Assembly: GCF_027923465.1 (NCBI RefSeq)
Contig: NZ_BRLB01000002.1
Location: 124,001 to 188,000 of the forward strand
DNA length: 64,000 bases
Source: Vallitalea longa
Lineage (GTDB): Bacteria > Bacillota > Clostridia > Lachnospirales > Vallitaleaceae
Reading direction: 5' to 3'
The stretch's first letter is position 1. Each line of letters begins with the position of its first letter. Positions 15,786-25,520 of this stretch are shown here, piece after piece. Under the pieces are notes generated by a model. The model saw nothing but the letters and a program-made list of their open reading frames with translations, was not told where the DNA came from and ran no database searches. The translations under genes and the position numbers were made by a program.

Positions 15786-18602
15786 TTAATACTCCAATTT
15801 ATTATCTATAGTAGTTGTTTCCTTTGTTCCATTAAAATCATAATAACTCTTTAGTATTTCTTTAACAACTTTACCAGAATTCTGAGCTGTATATCCATTA
15901 GGAATAACAACAACTACAGCTATTTCTGGATCATCATATGGAGCAAAAGCTGTAAATATCGCATGGTCTGGTCTATTTTTACTTTCTTGAGAAGTACCTG
16001 TTTTTCCTGCAACTTTCATTGGCAAATCCTTAAATATGCTGTAACCAGTACCACCTCTAGTAGTCACTTTCAACATACCTGAATGAACTGTTTTAATATT
16101 TTCAGGATCAAAATCACTTTGGGTAGCAATATTTGGAGTTCTATCTTCATATACTTTACCATCGTGATCAGAAATTTTATCTACTATATTAAGTTCGTAA
16201 TTAGTTCCACCATTAGCTAACGTAGTAATATATCTAGCTAATTGTACAGGTGTATAACTATTTTTATCTTGTCCAATACAAGAACGAACAGGGTCGCTTG
16301 TAGGATTTTTAGGTGATAATTCATCTAATTCTATTCCTGACTTACTGTCAAGTCCAAATTTCGTAACATATTTCATCAAGGTATTAATTCCTTCAATTGG
16401 ATTATAGTTACCTTCTTCATCTTTTCCCAATCTTAACCCAACTTCATAGAAGAAATAATTACATGAATCCCTAAGTGCATCAGATACGGTTTCATTGCCA
16501 TGAGTAGTACCATATGCACTGTATATCCAACACTTTGCAGGAGGTGATATTTTAGTAAAAATACCTAAATCTCGTATTATAGTATTTTTAGTTATTACAC
16601 CCTCTTCTAGACCTGCCATTGCAGAAACCATCTTGAATGTAGAACCAGGAGCTCTTCTTTCTTTAGTAGCTCTATGAACAAGCGGTGTAGTTGGATCTTT
16701 TAATAATTGGTTCCAATAGCTATTATCGAAGTCATTAACAAACTTATTGTTATCATAACTTGGATAACTGACAAGGGATAATACTTCACCAGTCTTAACA
16801 TCTACTACAACTGCTGAACCTGTACTAGGGTCTAAAGCCAATTGACTTGGTTTTAAATCTAGATTACTTATTTTTGATTTAATAAAACTAAGCGCTGATA
16901 TTTTACCTCTAGATAGATTTGACATTTCATCTTCACTTGAAGTAATTATATCTTGTTCGATTAACATAAAACATAAGTCTTTATAATTGAATTTTTCGTT
17001 TTCTGCCATAGTAGCAATTACCAAACGCTTAAAATCATTACTTTCTAATATTTCTTCAATAATATAATCTTTTATATAATTATATAATTCAATATCTGAA
17101 GGCTTATCTCCTTCTTTTTCATCCACTATTTCAATGCTTTTTTCCTTAATGCTGGTATCTAATAATTGATATACACTTGCTTCATCTTTCTTATATTTTT
17201 GGTAGATTTCAGTTTGGACTTCTTTAAATTTTTCTTCTTCTTTTTCACCATCTGTATCTTCTATCTTAACCTTCTTACTTGTTAATAATATATCATCAGA
17301 GACTAAATTGTCAATTATATAGTCTAAATACCTATCCTGTTCTGATGAATAATTATTATCATCGTTAGATAAAAAATAATTAATATCCTCTATGACACTA
17401 TTATAATATTTTTCGAAAGATTTATATATCTTATTTTGATGCTGGTCATCATTAGAATTCTCTAATTTTTCTAGTGATACGATATTGTTATTAAATAAAT
17501 TGGTAAAAACATCCTTTAACAGAATTATAATATCCTTAGAATATGAAGGTTGGCTGGAATATAACTTTTGGACAATAACATTTGCTATTTGCTGTTCTAA
17601 GGCATCATATGTCTTCATCTGTAGTTGTTTATCTATAGTCAAGAAAATATCCTTGCCTGGTTTTGGTTCTTCTGTATCTAATACATTCCTAGTTCTTCCC
17701 ATATTATCTACTTCTATTGATTGCTTACCATCTGTACCTTTTAAATATATTTCCATTTCTTTCTCTATTCCAGATTTTCCAACAATATCTTGAGCATTAT
17801 ATCCATGTACTTTTAATTTTTCTAATTCGCCAGCACTTATTGATTGAGTATATCCTATAATGTGAGCAAAATAAGTTGAATCAATATATTTCCTTTTAGG
17901 TTCTACAATTATTTTAGCTCCTGGAAACTTTTCTTGGTTTTCGTTAATCATAGCCAAAGTTTTTTCAGATATATCAACAGCCACCTTAAGTGGTTTATAT
18001 TTAGTTCCTCTTGTTAGATATAAAGCATATCTTATTGCCAATATCTTAATCGTGTTTTCATTATCAGGATAAATTTCTACGGGCATATCAAAAAATCTTC
18101 TTATTCTAAGATAATCAATCACTTCTGACGCTGTCGTACTTTCTTGTACAGGAGATAATGTTCTTTCACCAAATATTTCCCTTTTGAATCTCTTAATAGC
18201 AGAGTCAGAACCAACAAATTCATAGTTACCATCATCATTGATTTTTATAGGGAAAGTAACTATTATCTCATCACCATTTTCTTCTATCACATTGATAAGA
18301 TCTCGTATCATAATTCCTCTGTCATCAACAGGAATACTATCGTCTAGTTCTACTGAATATGCCAACTCATTAATTGCAAGGGGCATACCATTTCTATCAT
18401 ATATATTACCTCTTGTACCATCTAGTACAATATCTCGTTTTATTTTAATGCTAAAATCATTAGCCAATTCTTGTCCCTGTACTATTTGCAAATCAAAAAT
18501 TCTATTAATCAATACACTAAATAGAACCAATATAAAAACTAATAAAATAAATAATCTATGTTTAATCACTTTCCAGATATTTAAAAGTAATTCTCGAATC
18601 AA
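15786..18602 (-). CDS. mrdA: Class B penicillin-binding protein PBP2 with a long inserted segment
   Basis: A 938-residue transpeptidase of the elongation complex, anchored by one N-terminal helix (about 12-34). The dimerisation domain follows (about 45-330); then a charged, Asp/Glu/Lys-rich insert of about 250 residues (about 345-590) precedes the transpeptidase domain. Active-site motifs are SxxK in APGSTFKM (about 645), SxN in RDSCNYFF and KTG in VAGKTGTS. Usual PBP2 proteins are 630-720 residues; clostridial relatives tend to carry such inserts. The start is a TTG codon overlapping the mreD stop (TTGA), backed by AAAGGAGG. It cross-links wall glycan made by RodA. Confidence 0.92.
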   Translation of the reverse strand: MIRELLLNIWKVIKHRLFILLVFILVLFSVLINRIFDLQIVQGQELANDFSIKIKRDIVLDGTRGNIYDRNGMPLAINELAYSVELDDSIPVDDRGIMIRDLINVIEENGDEIIVTFPIKINDDGNYEFVGSDSAIKRFKREIFGERTLSPVQESTTASEVIDYLRIRRFFDMPVEIYPDNENTIKILAIRYALYLTRGTKYKPLKVAVDISEKTLAMINENQEKFPGAKIIVEPKRKYIDSTYFAHIIGYTQSISAGELEKLKVHGYNAQDIVGKSGIEKEMEIYLKGTDGKQSIEVDNMGRTRNVLDTEEPKPGKDIFLTIDKQLQMKTYDALEQQIANVIVQKLYSSQPSYSKDIIILLKDVFTNLFNNNIVSLEKLENSNDDQHQNKIYKSFEKYYNSVIEDINYFLSNDDNNYSSEQDRYLDYIIDNLVSDDILLTSKKVKIEDTDGEKEEEKFKEVQTEIYQKYKKDEASVYQLLDTSIKEKSIEIVDEKEGDKPSDIELYNYIKDYIIEEILESNDFKRLVIATMAENEKFNYKDLCFMLIEQDIITSSEDEMSNLSRGKISALSFIKSKISNLDLKPSQLALDPSTGSAVVVDVKTGEVLSLVSYPSYDNNKFVNDFDNSYWNQLLKDPTTPLVHRATKERRAPGSTFKMVSAMAGLEEGVITKNTIIRDLGIFTKISPPAKCWIYSAYGTTHGNETVSDALRDSCNYFFYEVGLRLGKDEEGNYNPIEGINTLMKYVTKFGLDSKSGIELDELSPKNPTSDPVRSCIGQDKNSYTPVQLARYITTLANGGTNYELNIVDKISDHDGKVYEDRTPNIATQSDFDPENIKTVHSGMLKVTTRGGTGYSIFKDLPMKVAGKTGTSQESKNRPDHAIFTAFAPYDDPEIAVVVVIPNGYTAQNSGKVVKEILKSYYDFNGTKETTTIDNKLEY

Positions 18603-19114
18603 TTGCTATTTGCCTCCTTTTTCTCTCGTGACTCTATTCTATTATTTATCAAATGATAAAGTTTATAAATAAGTACTGCTACAAGTGTCGTATAGACTAA
18701 TTCTGGCATAATTATATTACCTAAGTAGTATACAAAATTAAGTTTTCCTCGAAATAAAAATGTAAATATGTATACATAAATCCCATAAATAAAATCGCAA
18801 CCCGAAATAACTAAAGTAGGTATTAATATACTTTCTTTATAAAAACTTCTGTATAGATATCCACTAAAAAATCCAATATACATATAGATAAGAGCATAAA
18901 ATCCTAAAACTTTACCAAAGAAAATATCCTGAAGAAGGCCACAGAAAAATCCAATTATACCTCCTTCGTATTTTCCTCTAAGGAGAGCAAAAGATACAGT
19001 AGTAATAACAAGTAGATTAGGAGCTACATTGTTAATGCTTATATCATTCATTATTGTTGATTGAAATATAATATTCAACAACAATACTATTATCATGATA
19101 ATCACTCTACGCAT
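18599..19114 (-). CDS. mreD: Rod shape-determining protein MreD
   Basis: A 171-residue membrane protein with five or six hydrophobic helices, including ALLRGKYEGGIIGFFCGLLQDIFFG, the phrase typical of MreD. It works with MreC and PBP2/RodA in the elongasome. Its stop overlaps the TTG start of the PBP2 gene, and it lies 31 bases after mreC. Confidence 0.9.
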   Translation of the reverse strand: MRRVIIMIIVLLLNIIFQSTIMNDISINNVAPNLLVITTVSFALLRGKYEGGIIGFFCGLLQDIFFGKVLGFYALIYMYIGFFSGYLYRSFYKESILIPTLVISGCDFIYGIYVYIFTFLFRGKLNFVYYLGNIIMPELVYTTLVAVLIYKLYHLINNRIESREKKEANSN

Positions 19115-19145
19115 ACCATTACCTCTCTTCCATCATATTTTTTTA

Positions 19146-19976
19146 TTATTCTTTCCAAACTTGATTAATTACTAAAACTTCTTCAAGATGTTTAAAATCG
19201 ACTACAGGTTCAATGATTGCAGATTTGTTCAGATTGCTAGGATTCTCTTTAATCTCTTTTATAGTTCCTATTAATATACCTGGAGGATATATTTCAGATA
19301 GATGCGATGTTACTATCTCATCACCTTTCATCACGCTTGCTGATCCTTCAATGAAATCCACTTTACAACTTCCTGAATATTGTTTTTCTCCTTGCACAAC
19401 ACAAGTATCTGATGTTCTTAATATTTTGGCACTAACTTTACTAGAATCATCAATTATAGATTTTACTTTAGCGTAATTTTTTCCAACCTCAAAAATGTGA
19501 CCTACTAAACCATTACCAGCCATTACTACCATATTAACTTTTAATCCATCATCAGTTCCTTTATCTAGCTCGAATACGTTATACCAATTTCCCACATCTT
19601 TTCCTATAACAGAAGCTCCTATCTTAGGATAACTTGGATATTTCTTATCCAATTCATATAAATTTCTAAGCCTATCAAGTTCAATTTTGTCTTGTTGAAG
19701 TATTTTATTTTCATAACGTAATTTATCTACTTCTTCTTGGAGATCTTTATTCATACTCTCAAATGAATTTACATTTTTAACAAAATTAACCTTATCAATA
19801 ACCCAATCTCCAAATACATTGATACCCTTTTGTATAGGAACCACAACATATGCAATACCATTTTCTACAGGACTTACTTTTGAGCGGGATTCCCATGTAA
19901 AAATAATAAGAATTAAACATATAAGTGTCATTAACAACAAAATATATTTTATTGGCATTTTCTTCTTTCTAAGCAT
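19146..19976 (-). CDS. mreC: Rod shape-determining protein MreC
   Basis: A 276-residue protein: a short cytoplasmic start, one membrane helix (about 10-27), a coiled coil (about 70-105, rich in Glu/Lys/Leu) and a beta-rich extracellular domain with ASVIGKDVGNWYNVFELDKGTDDGLKVNMVV. MreC links the cytoplasmic MreB filament to PBP2 outside. GGGAGGGG precedes the ATG. Confidence 0.93.
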   Translation of the reverse strand: MLRKKKMPIKYILLLMTLICLILIIFTWESRSKVSPVENGIAYVVVPIQKGINVFGDWVIDKVNFVKNVNSFESMNKDLQEEVDKLRYENKILQQDKIELDRLRNLYELDKKYPSYPKIGASVIGKDVGNWYNVFELDKGTDDGLKVNMVVMAGNGLVGHIFEVGKNYAKVKSIIDDSSKVSAKILRTSDTCVVQGEKQYSGSCKVDFIEGSASVMKGDEIVTSHLSEIYPPGILIGTIKEIKENPSNLNKSAIIEPVVDFKHLEEVLVINQVWKE

Positions 19977-20025
19977 TTTACAACCCCTCCCTCTGTATTT
20001 GAATCATTTAATATTATCACATACA

Positions 20026-21063
20026 TTATCTTAGTCTAGTTTCTCTTTTTGATGATACTAATATTTCTTCATATTGTTGCAAATCTCTTAAAATCGTATC
20101 TATGCCATTAACAACACATTCTTTTGGATTCTCTACTAAATTGATTGATAAAGATGTTTCATTGGTTATCAGCATGTCTAAATTACCTAATAATGAGCTT
20201 CCACCAGTTAGATATACTCCAGTTTCCAATATGTCAGATGATAACTCAGGGGGTGTTTTTTCCAATATAAATTTTACTGCATCAATTATTATGTTGATAT
20301 CTTCTTGTAAAGCATCATTAATATCTTCATTAGTAACAGTTACCCTCTTTGGTAATCCAGTAACTACATCTCTTCCTACAACTTCAGTAGTAACAATGTC
20401 ATTTTCATCGTCAATAAATACATATCCTATTTCTTTTTTAATTTTCTCTGCAGATTTTTTCCCAATATAAATGCTGTACTTACGTTTTATATAACTTTTT
20501 ATGTCCTCATCAAATTTATTACCACCGACTTTTAATAACTTACTTATAACGATTCCACCTAAGGATACAACTGAGACTTCGGTAGTTCCTCCACCAATAT
20601 CAACTATCATATTACCATATGGCTGTAGAACTTCAATTCCTGCACCAACTGCTGCTGCTACAGATTTCTCTATAAGGTAAACTCTTTTGAATCTAAATCC
20701 AGAATGAACAAATAAATCGTATAATGCTTTTCTCTCGACTTCTGACACATCATGGGGAACACTTACTATAGCAACATTGTTAGAAAACTTTTTCCCCATC
20801 TTAAGCTTTCTTAATTGACATTTCAATAATTTTGCCATATTGTCAAAATCAGCAACAACTCCATAATTAACTGGATTATTCATAAGTATATGGGATGGTG
20901 TTTTTTCTAACATGTCATAAGCTTCTTCTCCTACTGCAATTATATCACCACTTTTTTTATCTATAGCAATAATCTCAGGTTCATCTAATATGATGCCTTT
21001 ATCTCTTTGGCTAATATGCATAACAGATGTACCCAAATCAAATCCTAATTCTCTACTAAACAT
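20026..21063 (-). CDS. mreB: Actin-like cell shape protein MreB (divergent)
   Basis: A 345-residue bacterial actin. Nucleotide-binding motifs are GFDLGTSVMHIS (phosphate 1), MIVDIGGGTTEVSVVSLGG (phosphate 2) and GVYLTGGSSLLGNL (adenosine). It forms membrane-bound filaments that guide wall synthesis. It is more divergent than the usual MreB: the canonical GTANTLVY after the first motif reads GTSVMHIS, and the conserved IAIRPMKDGVIADF region reads ILMNNPVNYGVVADF. It is the first gene of the mreBCD-PBP2-min-rodA run. Confidence 0.9.
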   Translation of the reverse strand: MFSRELGFDLGTSVMHISQRDKGIILDEPEIIAIDKKSGDIIAVGEEAYDMLEKTPSHILMNNPVNYGVVADFDNMAKLLKCQLRKLKMGKKFSNNVAIVSVPHDVSEVERKALYDLFVHSGFRFKRVYLIEKSVAAAVGAGIEVLQPYGNMIVDIGGGTTEVSVVSLGGIVISKLLKVGGNKFDEDIKSYIKRKYSIYIGKKSAEKIKKEIGYVFIDDENDIVTTEVVGRDVVTGLPKRVTVTNEDINDALQEDINIIIDAVKFILEKTPPELSSDILETGVYLTGGSSLLGNLDMLITNETSLSINLVENPKECVVNGIDTILRDLQQYEEILVSSKRETRLR

Positions 21064-21245
21064 GAAAATCTCCTTTCAGTACTTGCTTCATCTATAGTTA
21101 CGATTATTTTCATTTAAATATCATATATAGCTAATCTATCATAAAATCAACTATACACACTACTTATTATATTATCTCCAAATCTGGTAAATTATTTTCT
21201 AAATCTTATTATAAACAACTAAAGAATAGGACTTTCTGCTATAAA

Positions 21246-21941
21246 TCAAAATAATCCTTGCTCTTTTAAGCTGATATAATTACCATCTCCAATTATTATA
21301 TGGTCTATCAATTTAATTCCGATTATTTCTCCTGCGTTAATAACCCTTTTGGTAATTAAGATATCTTCTCTACTTGGTGTAGGATCACCACTAGGATGAT
21401 TATGTAACAATATCACATGAACAGCATTATGTTTTAATGCTTCAATAAATACTTCTCTAGGATTAATCAATGAAGCATTCACTGTTCCTACCGTAAGAAA
21501 TTCATCAGAAATAATTTGATTTTTAGTATCTAAAAATACAATTTTCAAATGTTCTTGCTGTAAATATCGTAACTCTTCCATATAGATTTTAGCTATTGAA
21601 CCTGGAGAAGAAATCTTTAATTTCGTAACAGCGTTATTCTTGGAAATTCGTTTTGATAACTCAGCAATAGCTTTGATTTGTATTGATTTAACTCTTCCAA
21701 TACCAGATATCTGCTGTAAATCTTCCAATGACAAATCGTATATTCCCCTTATACCTTGTTTTTTTATTCCCAGTATTCTTTGAGCTAATTCTATAGAACG
21801 TTCTTTTTTAGAACCACTTCTAATAATTATTGCCAATAATTCTGCATCAGATAAAGCACTCGGACCGCATATTTCAAATTTCTCATAAGGTCTCTCTGAT
21901 AAAGGCAAGTCTTTAACCCTCATCCTACTGTCAATTTCCAT
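21246..21941 (-). CDS. radC: RadC-like JAB/MPN domain protein
   Basis: A 231-residue protein with a helix-hairpin-helix part (SLEDLQQISGIGRVKSIQIKAIAEL) and a JAB1/MPN metalloprotease-like domain carrying the zinc motif HNHPSGDPTPSRED. Its real function is unsettled; the old DNA-repair role is doubtful. In Firmicutes radC usually lies between maf and mreB, exactly as here. GGGGG-type ribosome site. Confidence 0.92.
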   Translation of the reverse strand: MEIDSRMRVKDLPLSERPYEKFEICGPSALSDAELLAIIIRSGSKKERSIELAQRILGIKKQGIRGIYDLSLEDLQQISGIGRVKSIQIKAIAELSKRISKNNAVTKLKISSPGSIAKIYMEELRYLQQEHLKIVFLDTKNQIISDEFLTVGTVNASLINPREVFIEALKHNAVHVILLHNHPSGDPTPSREDILITKRVINAGEIIGIKLIDHIIIGDGNYISLKEQGLF

Positions 21942-21983
21942 TATAAATACCCCCTAAGATATAAATAAAAATTATAGTATTAA

Positions 21984-22154
21984 GTTAAGAAAACAAATAT
22001 TCATCTATCAATAAATATTTCTTAACTAAGGAAAATCTATATCATCAATTTAGTGTTTATTGAGTAATATAATATAGATTCTCCTTAATCAATAACATTT
22101 ATAAAAATTATTTCGCTCAATATATAAATAGAGTTAAGGTTAATAACTAACTCT
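21984..22154. repeat. Three consecutive hairpins between radC and maf
   Basis: Hairpin 1 (21984-22026) has perfect GTTAAGAAA/TTTCTTAAC arms. Hairpin 2 (22027-22087) has about 17-base near-perfect arms, TAAGGAAAATCTATAT and ATATAGATTCTCCTTA. Hairpin 3 (22130-22154) has AGAGTTA/TAACTCT. None ends in a clean T run on either strand. They lie between the leftward maf and radC genes and fill most of the gap. Confidence 0.6.
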
Positions 22155-22223
22155 CAACTCTAATTGATACATTTAATTAAGATATATCTAGTATATAATT
22201 TAATTATCTACTTAATTTTTATC

Positions 22224-22811
22224 TTACTTAACAATCTCAAAATAATTAACCCCAAGTTTTTTCAAGCCGTTATATAATTTATTTAATGGCAATCCCATCA
22301 CATTATAATAATCTCCATTAATTTTCTCAATAAAGATGGATCCTATTCCTTGAATTCCATATCCACCAGCTTTATCGAGGGGTTCACCTGTTTTAATATA
22401 ATTAGTTATCTCTTCTTCATTTAATTCTTTCATATATACTTCTGTTATTTCATGAGATATATATTTTTTATTTGAATCAACATCAATTATTGCCAAACCT
22501 GAGTAAACTAAATGCTTATTGCCTGATAATTTTTTGAGATACTCTGCAGCTTGTAATGTATTACTAGGTTTTTCTAGAATTTCATTTTCATATACTACAA
22601 CTGTATCACAACCTATTACCAAACAATTACCCGCTTCTGCCTCAGCTACACTCTTAGCTTTTTCATAAGCAAGTTTTTCAACATATACCCATGGTAAGCT
22701 TTTTTCAAAACTTTTCTCATCTATGTGACTTACCTTAATGTCAAAATCCATATCAAGCCTTTTAAGCAATTCTTTTCTTCTTGGTGATTTTGAAGCTAAT
22801 ATTATCCTCAA
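22224..22811 (-). CDS. maf: Maf family nucleoside triphosphate pyrophosphatase
   Basis: About 195 residues of the Maf/HAM1-like fold, which hydrolyses non-canonical or pyrimidine nucleoside triphosphates and is tied to septum inhibition. The start motif IILASKSPRRKELLKRL, the catalytic Asp region GCDTVVVYENEILEKP and the later EPLDKAGGYGIQGIG are all present. A TTG at 22811 gives the family's usual N-terminus and has GGAAGTGA before it; the ATG at 22826 has no ribosome site and is two bases after the preceding gene. It is coupled to the DUF4321 gene. Confidence 0.9.
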   Translation of the reverse strand: MRIILASKSPRRKELLKRLDMDFDIKVSHIDEKSFEKSLPWVYVEKLAYEKAKSVAEAEAGNCLVIGCDTVVVYENEILEKPSNTLQAAEYLKKLSGNKHLVYSGLAIIDVDSNKKYISHEITEVYMKELNEEEITNYIKTGEPLDKAGGYGIQGIGSIFIEKINGDYYNVMGLPLNKLYNGLKKLGVNYFEIVK

Positions 22812-22828
22812 AATTTCACTTCCCATTA

Positions 22829-23092
22829 TTATAATTTTCTATAAACGAATATAGCGGCAACAACACCTATAACACTTGTAATAGTAATTTCAAAATTCAA
22901 CTGTAAAACAAGCATAATTATTTTCAAATCAAGTTCTAGGGGATTCTCCATTCCAAATGATAGCCCATAATTAAGCCATTTCAACCATTCTACATTTTTT
23001 GCTAAAGAACCTAAAAATCCTCCTAAAACGATACCAGCTAGTATTAGTAAAAATAGTGCCCAACCATTCTTATTGCTTCTTCTGTAACTCAT
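22829..23092 (-). CDS. DUF4321 family small membrane protein
   Basis: An 87-residue protein with two hydrophobic helices (about 11-28 and 60-82) and the phrase LILAGIVLGGFLGSLAKN of DUF4321. The family has no known role but regularly precedes maf and radC in Clostridia, suggesting a link to the cell envelope. GGGGTGA-type ribosome site; first gene of this short operon. Confidence 0.88.
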   Translation of the reverse strand: MSYRRSNKNGWALFLLILAGIVLGGFLGSLAKNVEWLKWLNYGLSFGMENPLELDLKIIMLVLQLNFEITITSVIGVVAAIFVYRKL

Positions 23093-23362
23093 TAACTTTC
23101 ACCCCTTCAAATCTTGTTCAACACTAACTATATCCTTTATTAAGAAGTCCCTTAATGAAATAATTTTATCATATATATAAAACTTTGTATACACAAAAAG
23201 CATATTTTTTAGAACAATTTCCTATGGAGTAAATATTAGGATATATATATAATTATTTCCATTCTGAGATATTTCAACGCTAAATTTGTATTTATCAGTA
23301 AATTAATATAAAATAATGTATCATGCCATATATAATAAAACAATGTAATATTATGGGAAAAG

Positions 23363-23389
23363 AAAAAAGCAGGAATTATTTCTCCTGCT
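23363..23389 (-). terminator. Terminator of the rnf operon
   Basis: AGCAGGA and TCCTGCT pair around an 8-base loop on the minus strand and are followed by T6; the stem overlaps the rnfB stop codon. Confidence 0.8.
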
Positions 23390-24185
23390 CTTTTACTATA
23401 ATTGCATGTGTCGGACATTTTTCTACACATTTCATGCACATTGTACATTTATCATAATCAATTTTTGCTAAGTTATTCTCAACACTTATGGCATCGAATT
23501 CACATACTTTTGTACATAAACGACATCCTATACAACCTACATCACAACTTAATTTTACATCTTTTCCTTTATTATTCGAGTTACAAGAAACTCTAACATT
23601 ATTATCATAAGGTACCAAATCTATTAAGTTCTTGGGACATGCTTCAACACACATACCACAGGATGTACATTTTTCTTCATCCACTTTAGCGATCCCGTCA
23701 ATAATGTGAATTGCATCAAACATACATGCGTTAACACAACTACCAAGTCCTAAACAACCATATTCACACGCTTTCGAACCATTACCTTGTAAAAAATTAG
23801 CATTTTTACAATCCATTACACCAACATATTCATATTTTTCCTTAGCTTTATCACATGTTCCTTGGCACTTAACGAAAGCGACTTTTTTAACATCATCAGA
23901 ACTTTCGATTCCAAGTATAGCAGATACTTTTGCTGCAACATCTGAACCACCGACTGGGCAACCATTAGGTTTAGCTTTTCCTTCAACTACAGCTTTTGCA
24001 AATGCATCACAACCAGCAAATCCACATCCACCACAGTTAGCACCTGGCAATACTTCTCTTACTTTTGGCACTTTTGGATCAACCTCTATAGCGAACTTTT
24101 TGGCTGCTACACCAAGACCTAAACCGAAGACAATACCCAGTCCCCCTATACTTAAGGCAGGATATAATATACTAGTCCATTCCAT
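23376..24185 (-). CDS. rnfB: Rnf complex iron-sulfur subunit RnfB
   Basis: A 269-residue ferredoxin-type subunit anchored by one N-terminal helix. After the helix comes the cluster-binding domain GANCGGCGFAGCDAFA ... NGCPVGG, then four-cysteine motifs CTSCGMCVEACP, CIGCRLCTKVCE and CTMCMKCVEKCP. It is thought to accept electrons from reduced ferredoxin and pass them into the membrane complex. The start ATG is 24185 (MEWTS) since GGAGG precedes it at a normal distance; the reading frame start at 24200 includes that site. Last gene of the operon. Confidence 0.95.
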   Translation of the reverse strand: MEWTSILYPALSIGGLGIVFGLGLGVAAKKFAIEVDPKVPKVREVLPGANCGGCGFAGCDAFAKAVVEGKAKPNGCPVGGSDVAAKVSAILGIESSDDVKKVAFVKCQGTCDKAKEKYEYVGVMDCKNANFLQGNGSKACEYGCLGLGSCVNACMFDAIHIIDGIAKVDEEKCTSCGMCVEACPKNLIDLVPYDNNVRVSCNSNNKGKDVKLSCDVGCIGCRLCTKVCEFDAISVENNLAKIDYDKCTMCMKCVEKCPTHAIIVKEQEK

Positions 24186-24309
24186 ATCCGTATCCTCCAT
24201 TTCTATTAATCATAAAACCTGTCAAATATTATTCTCAACTATAAAATCACAGAAACTTTAATTGAAACTTAAGCTTCTCATCTATCACTGTATTCATATA
24301 CTATTACAA

Positions 24310-24885
24310 TTATTTAATAAGACCAGAGAAGCCTAAGAATGCAATTGCCATTAATCCAGCTGTAATTAATACTATAGGATAGCCTTTAAATGATTTTGGT
24401 ATATCGTTAAATTGTATTCTTTCTCTAATACCTGCTAGAATAACTATAGCAAGTGTAAATCCTACAGCTGTTCCAAATCCATTAATTATACTTTTGATTA
24501 ATGAATATTCAGCTTGCATATTTATAACAGCAATACCAAGCACTGCACAGTTAGTAGTAATAAGTGGTAAATAAACACCTAAAGCCTGATATAGTGATGG
24601 ACTGCTCTTTTGAATAACCATTTCAACCAATTGTACTAACGAAGCTATTACAAGTATAAAAGCTATAGTATATAAATATTCAATGTGTAAAGTCACTAAT
24701 ATATATTTATATACTAAATATGATATTAATGAAGCTAAAGTCATAACAAATGTAACAGCTAGTCCCATTCCAAAAGAAGTTTCTACTTTTTTAGATACTC
24801 CCAAGAAAGGACATATTCCTAAAAATCGTGTAAGTACAACGTTATTAACTAGAACTGCACCTATAAAAAGTAATAATAATTCCAT
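24310..24885 (-). CDS. rnfA: Rnf complex membrane subunit RnfA
   Basis: A 191-residue polytopic subunit with six helices and the RnfA/NqrE phrases VNNVVLTRFLGICPFLGVSK and TTNCAVLGIAVIN. Cys in these two stretches is thought to ligate an intramembrane Fe-S cluster shared with RnfE. It lies 17 bases after rnfE. Confidence 0.95.
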   Translation of the reverse strand: MELLLLFIGAVLVNNVVLTRFLGICPFLGVSKKVETSFGMGLAVTFVMTLASLISYLVYKYILVTLHIEYLYTIAFILVIASLVQLVEMVIQKSSPSLYQALGVYLPLITTNCAVLGIAVINMQAEYSLIKSIINGFGTAVGFTLAIVILAGIRERIQFNDIPKSFKGYPIVLITAGLMAIAFLGFSGLIK

Positions 24886-24902
24886 ATTATCTTATCCCTC
24901 CT

Positions 24903-25520
24903 CTACGCTTTCTTAGAATCTTTGTCTTTTATTTTATTAAATATAGCAAACAATAATCCAAGTACTATAAAAGCGCCAGGAGCTAAAATTAATATGGTTA
25001 TAGGTTCATATCCACTTGGCATAACATAAGTTTCAAGTGATGTACCAGCTAATATAGTTCCTGCTCCAAACAACTCTCTAACAAATCCAATGACTGTTAA
25101 AGCACATGTGAAACCAAGACCCATTGATAAACCATCTACCATAGATGGTAATACACCATTTTTTGCTGCAAAAGCTTCTGCTCTAGCAAGAACAATACAG
25201 TTAACAACAATAAGAGGTATGAAAAGTCCTAGTGATTCATATAATGAATACACATAACCTTGTAATAACAAATCCACCATCGTAACGAATGAAGCAATTA
25301 TAACTATAAATGCTGGAATCCTTACTTTTGATGGTATTATATTTCTAAGTAACGATATAACCATATTAGAAAATAGTAATACCACTGTAGTCGCAAGTCC
25401 CATACCAATTCCATTAAATGCTGAAGTCGTTACCGCGAGTGTTGGACACATTCCTAATACTTGAACAAAAGTTGGATTCTCATCAATCAATCCATTCTTA
25501 AATACTTTACCTAATTTCAT
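24903..25520 (-). CDS. rnfE: Rnf complex membrane subunit RnfE
   Basis: A 205-residue membrane subunit of the RnfA/E-NqrD/E family, with GLIDENPTFVQVLGMCPTLAVT and VVNCIVLARAEAFA holding the paired cysteines. It pairs with RnfA in inverted topology. It directly follows rnfG with no gap. Confidence 0.95.
   Translation of the reverse strand: MKLGKVFKNGLIDENPTFVQVLGMCPTLAVTTSAFNGIGMGLATTVVLLFSNMVISLLRNIIPSKVRIPAFIVIIASFVTMVDLLLQGYVYSLYESLGLFIPLIVVNCIVLARAEAFAAKNGVLPSMVDGLSMGLGFTCALTVIGFVRELFGAGTILAGTSLETYVMPSGYEPITILILAPGAFIVLGLLFAIFNKIKDKDSKKA

Noticed and set aside
17485-18672. Plus-strand open frames opposite the PBP2 and mreD genes
   Set aside because: They lie wholly within well-supported genes on the other strand and lack ribosome sites and family features.
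23236-23448. 70-residue minus-strand frame at the end of rnfB
   Set aside because: Overlaps rnfB in another frame and the rnf terminator; no ribosome site.
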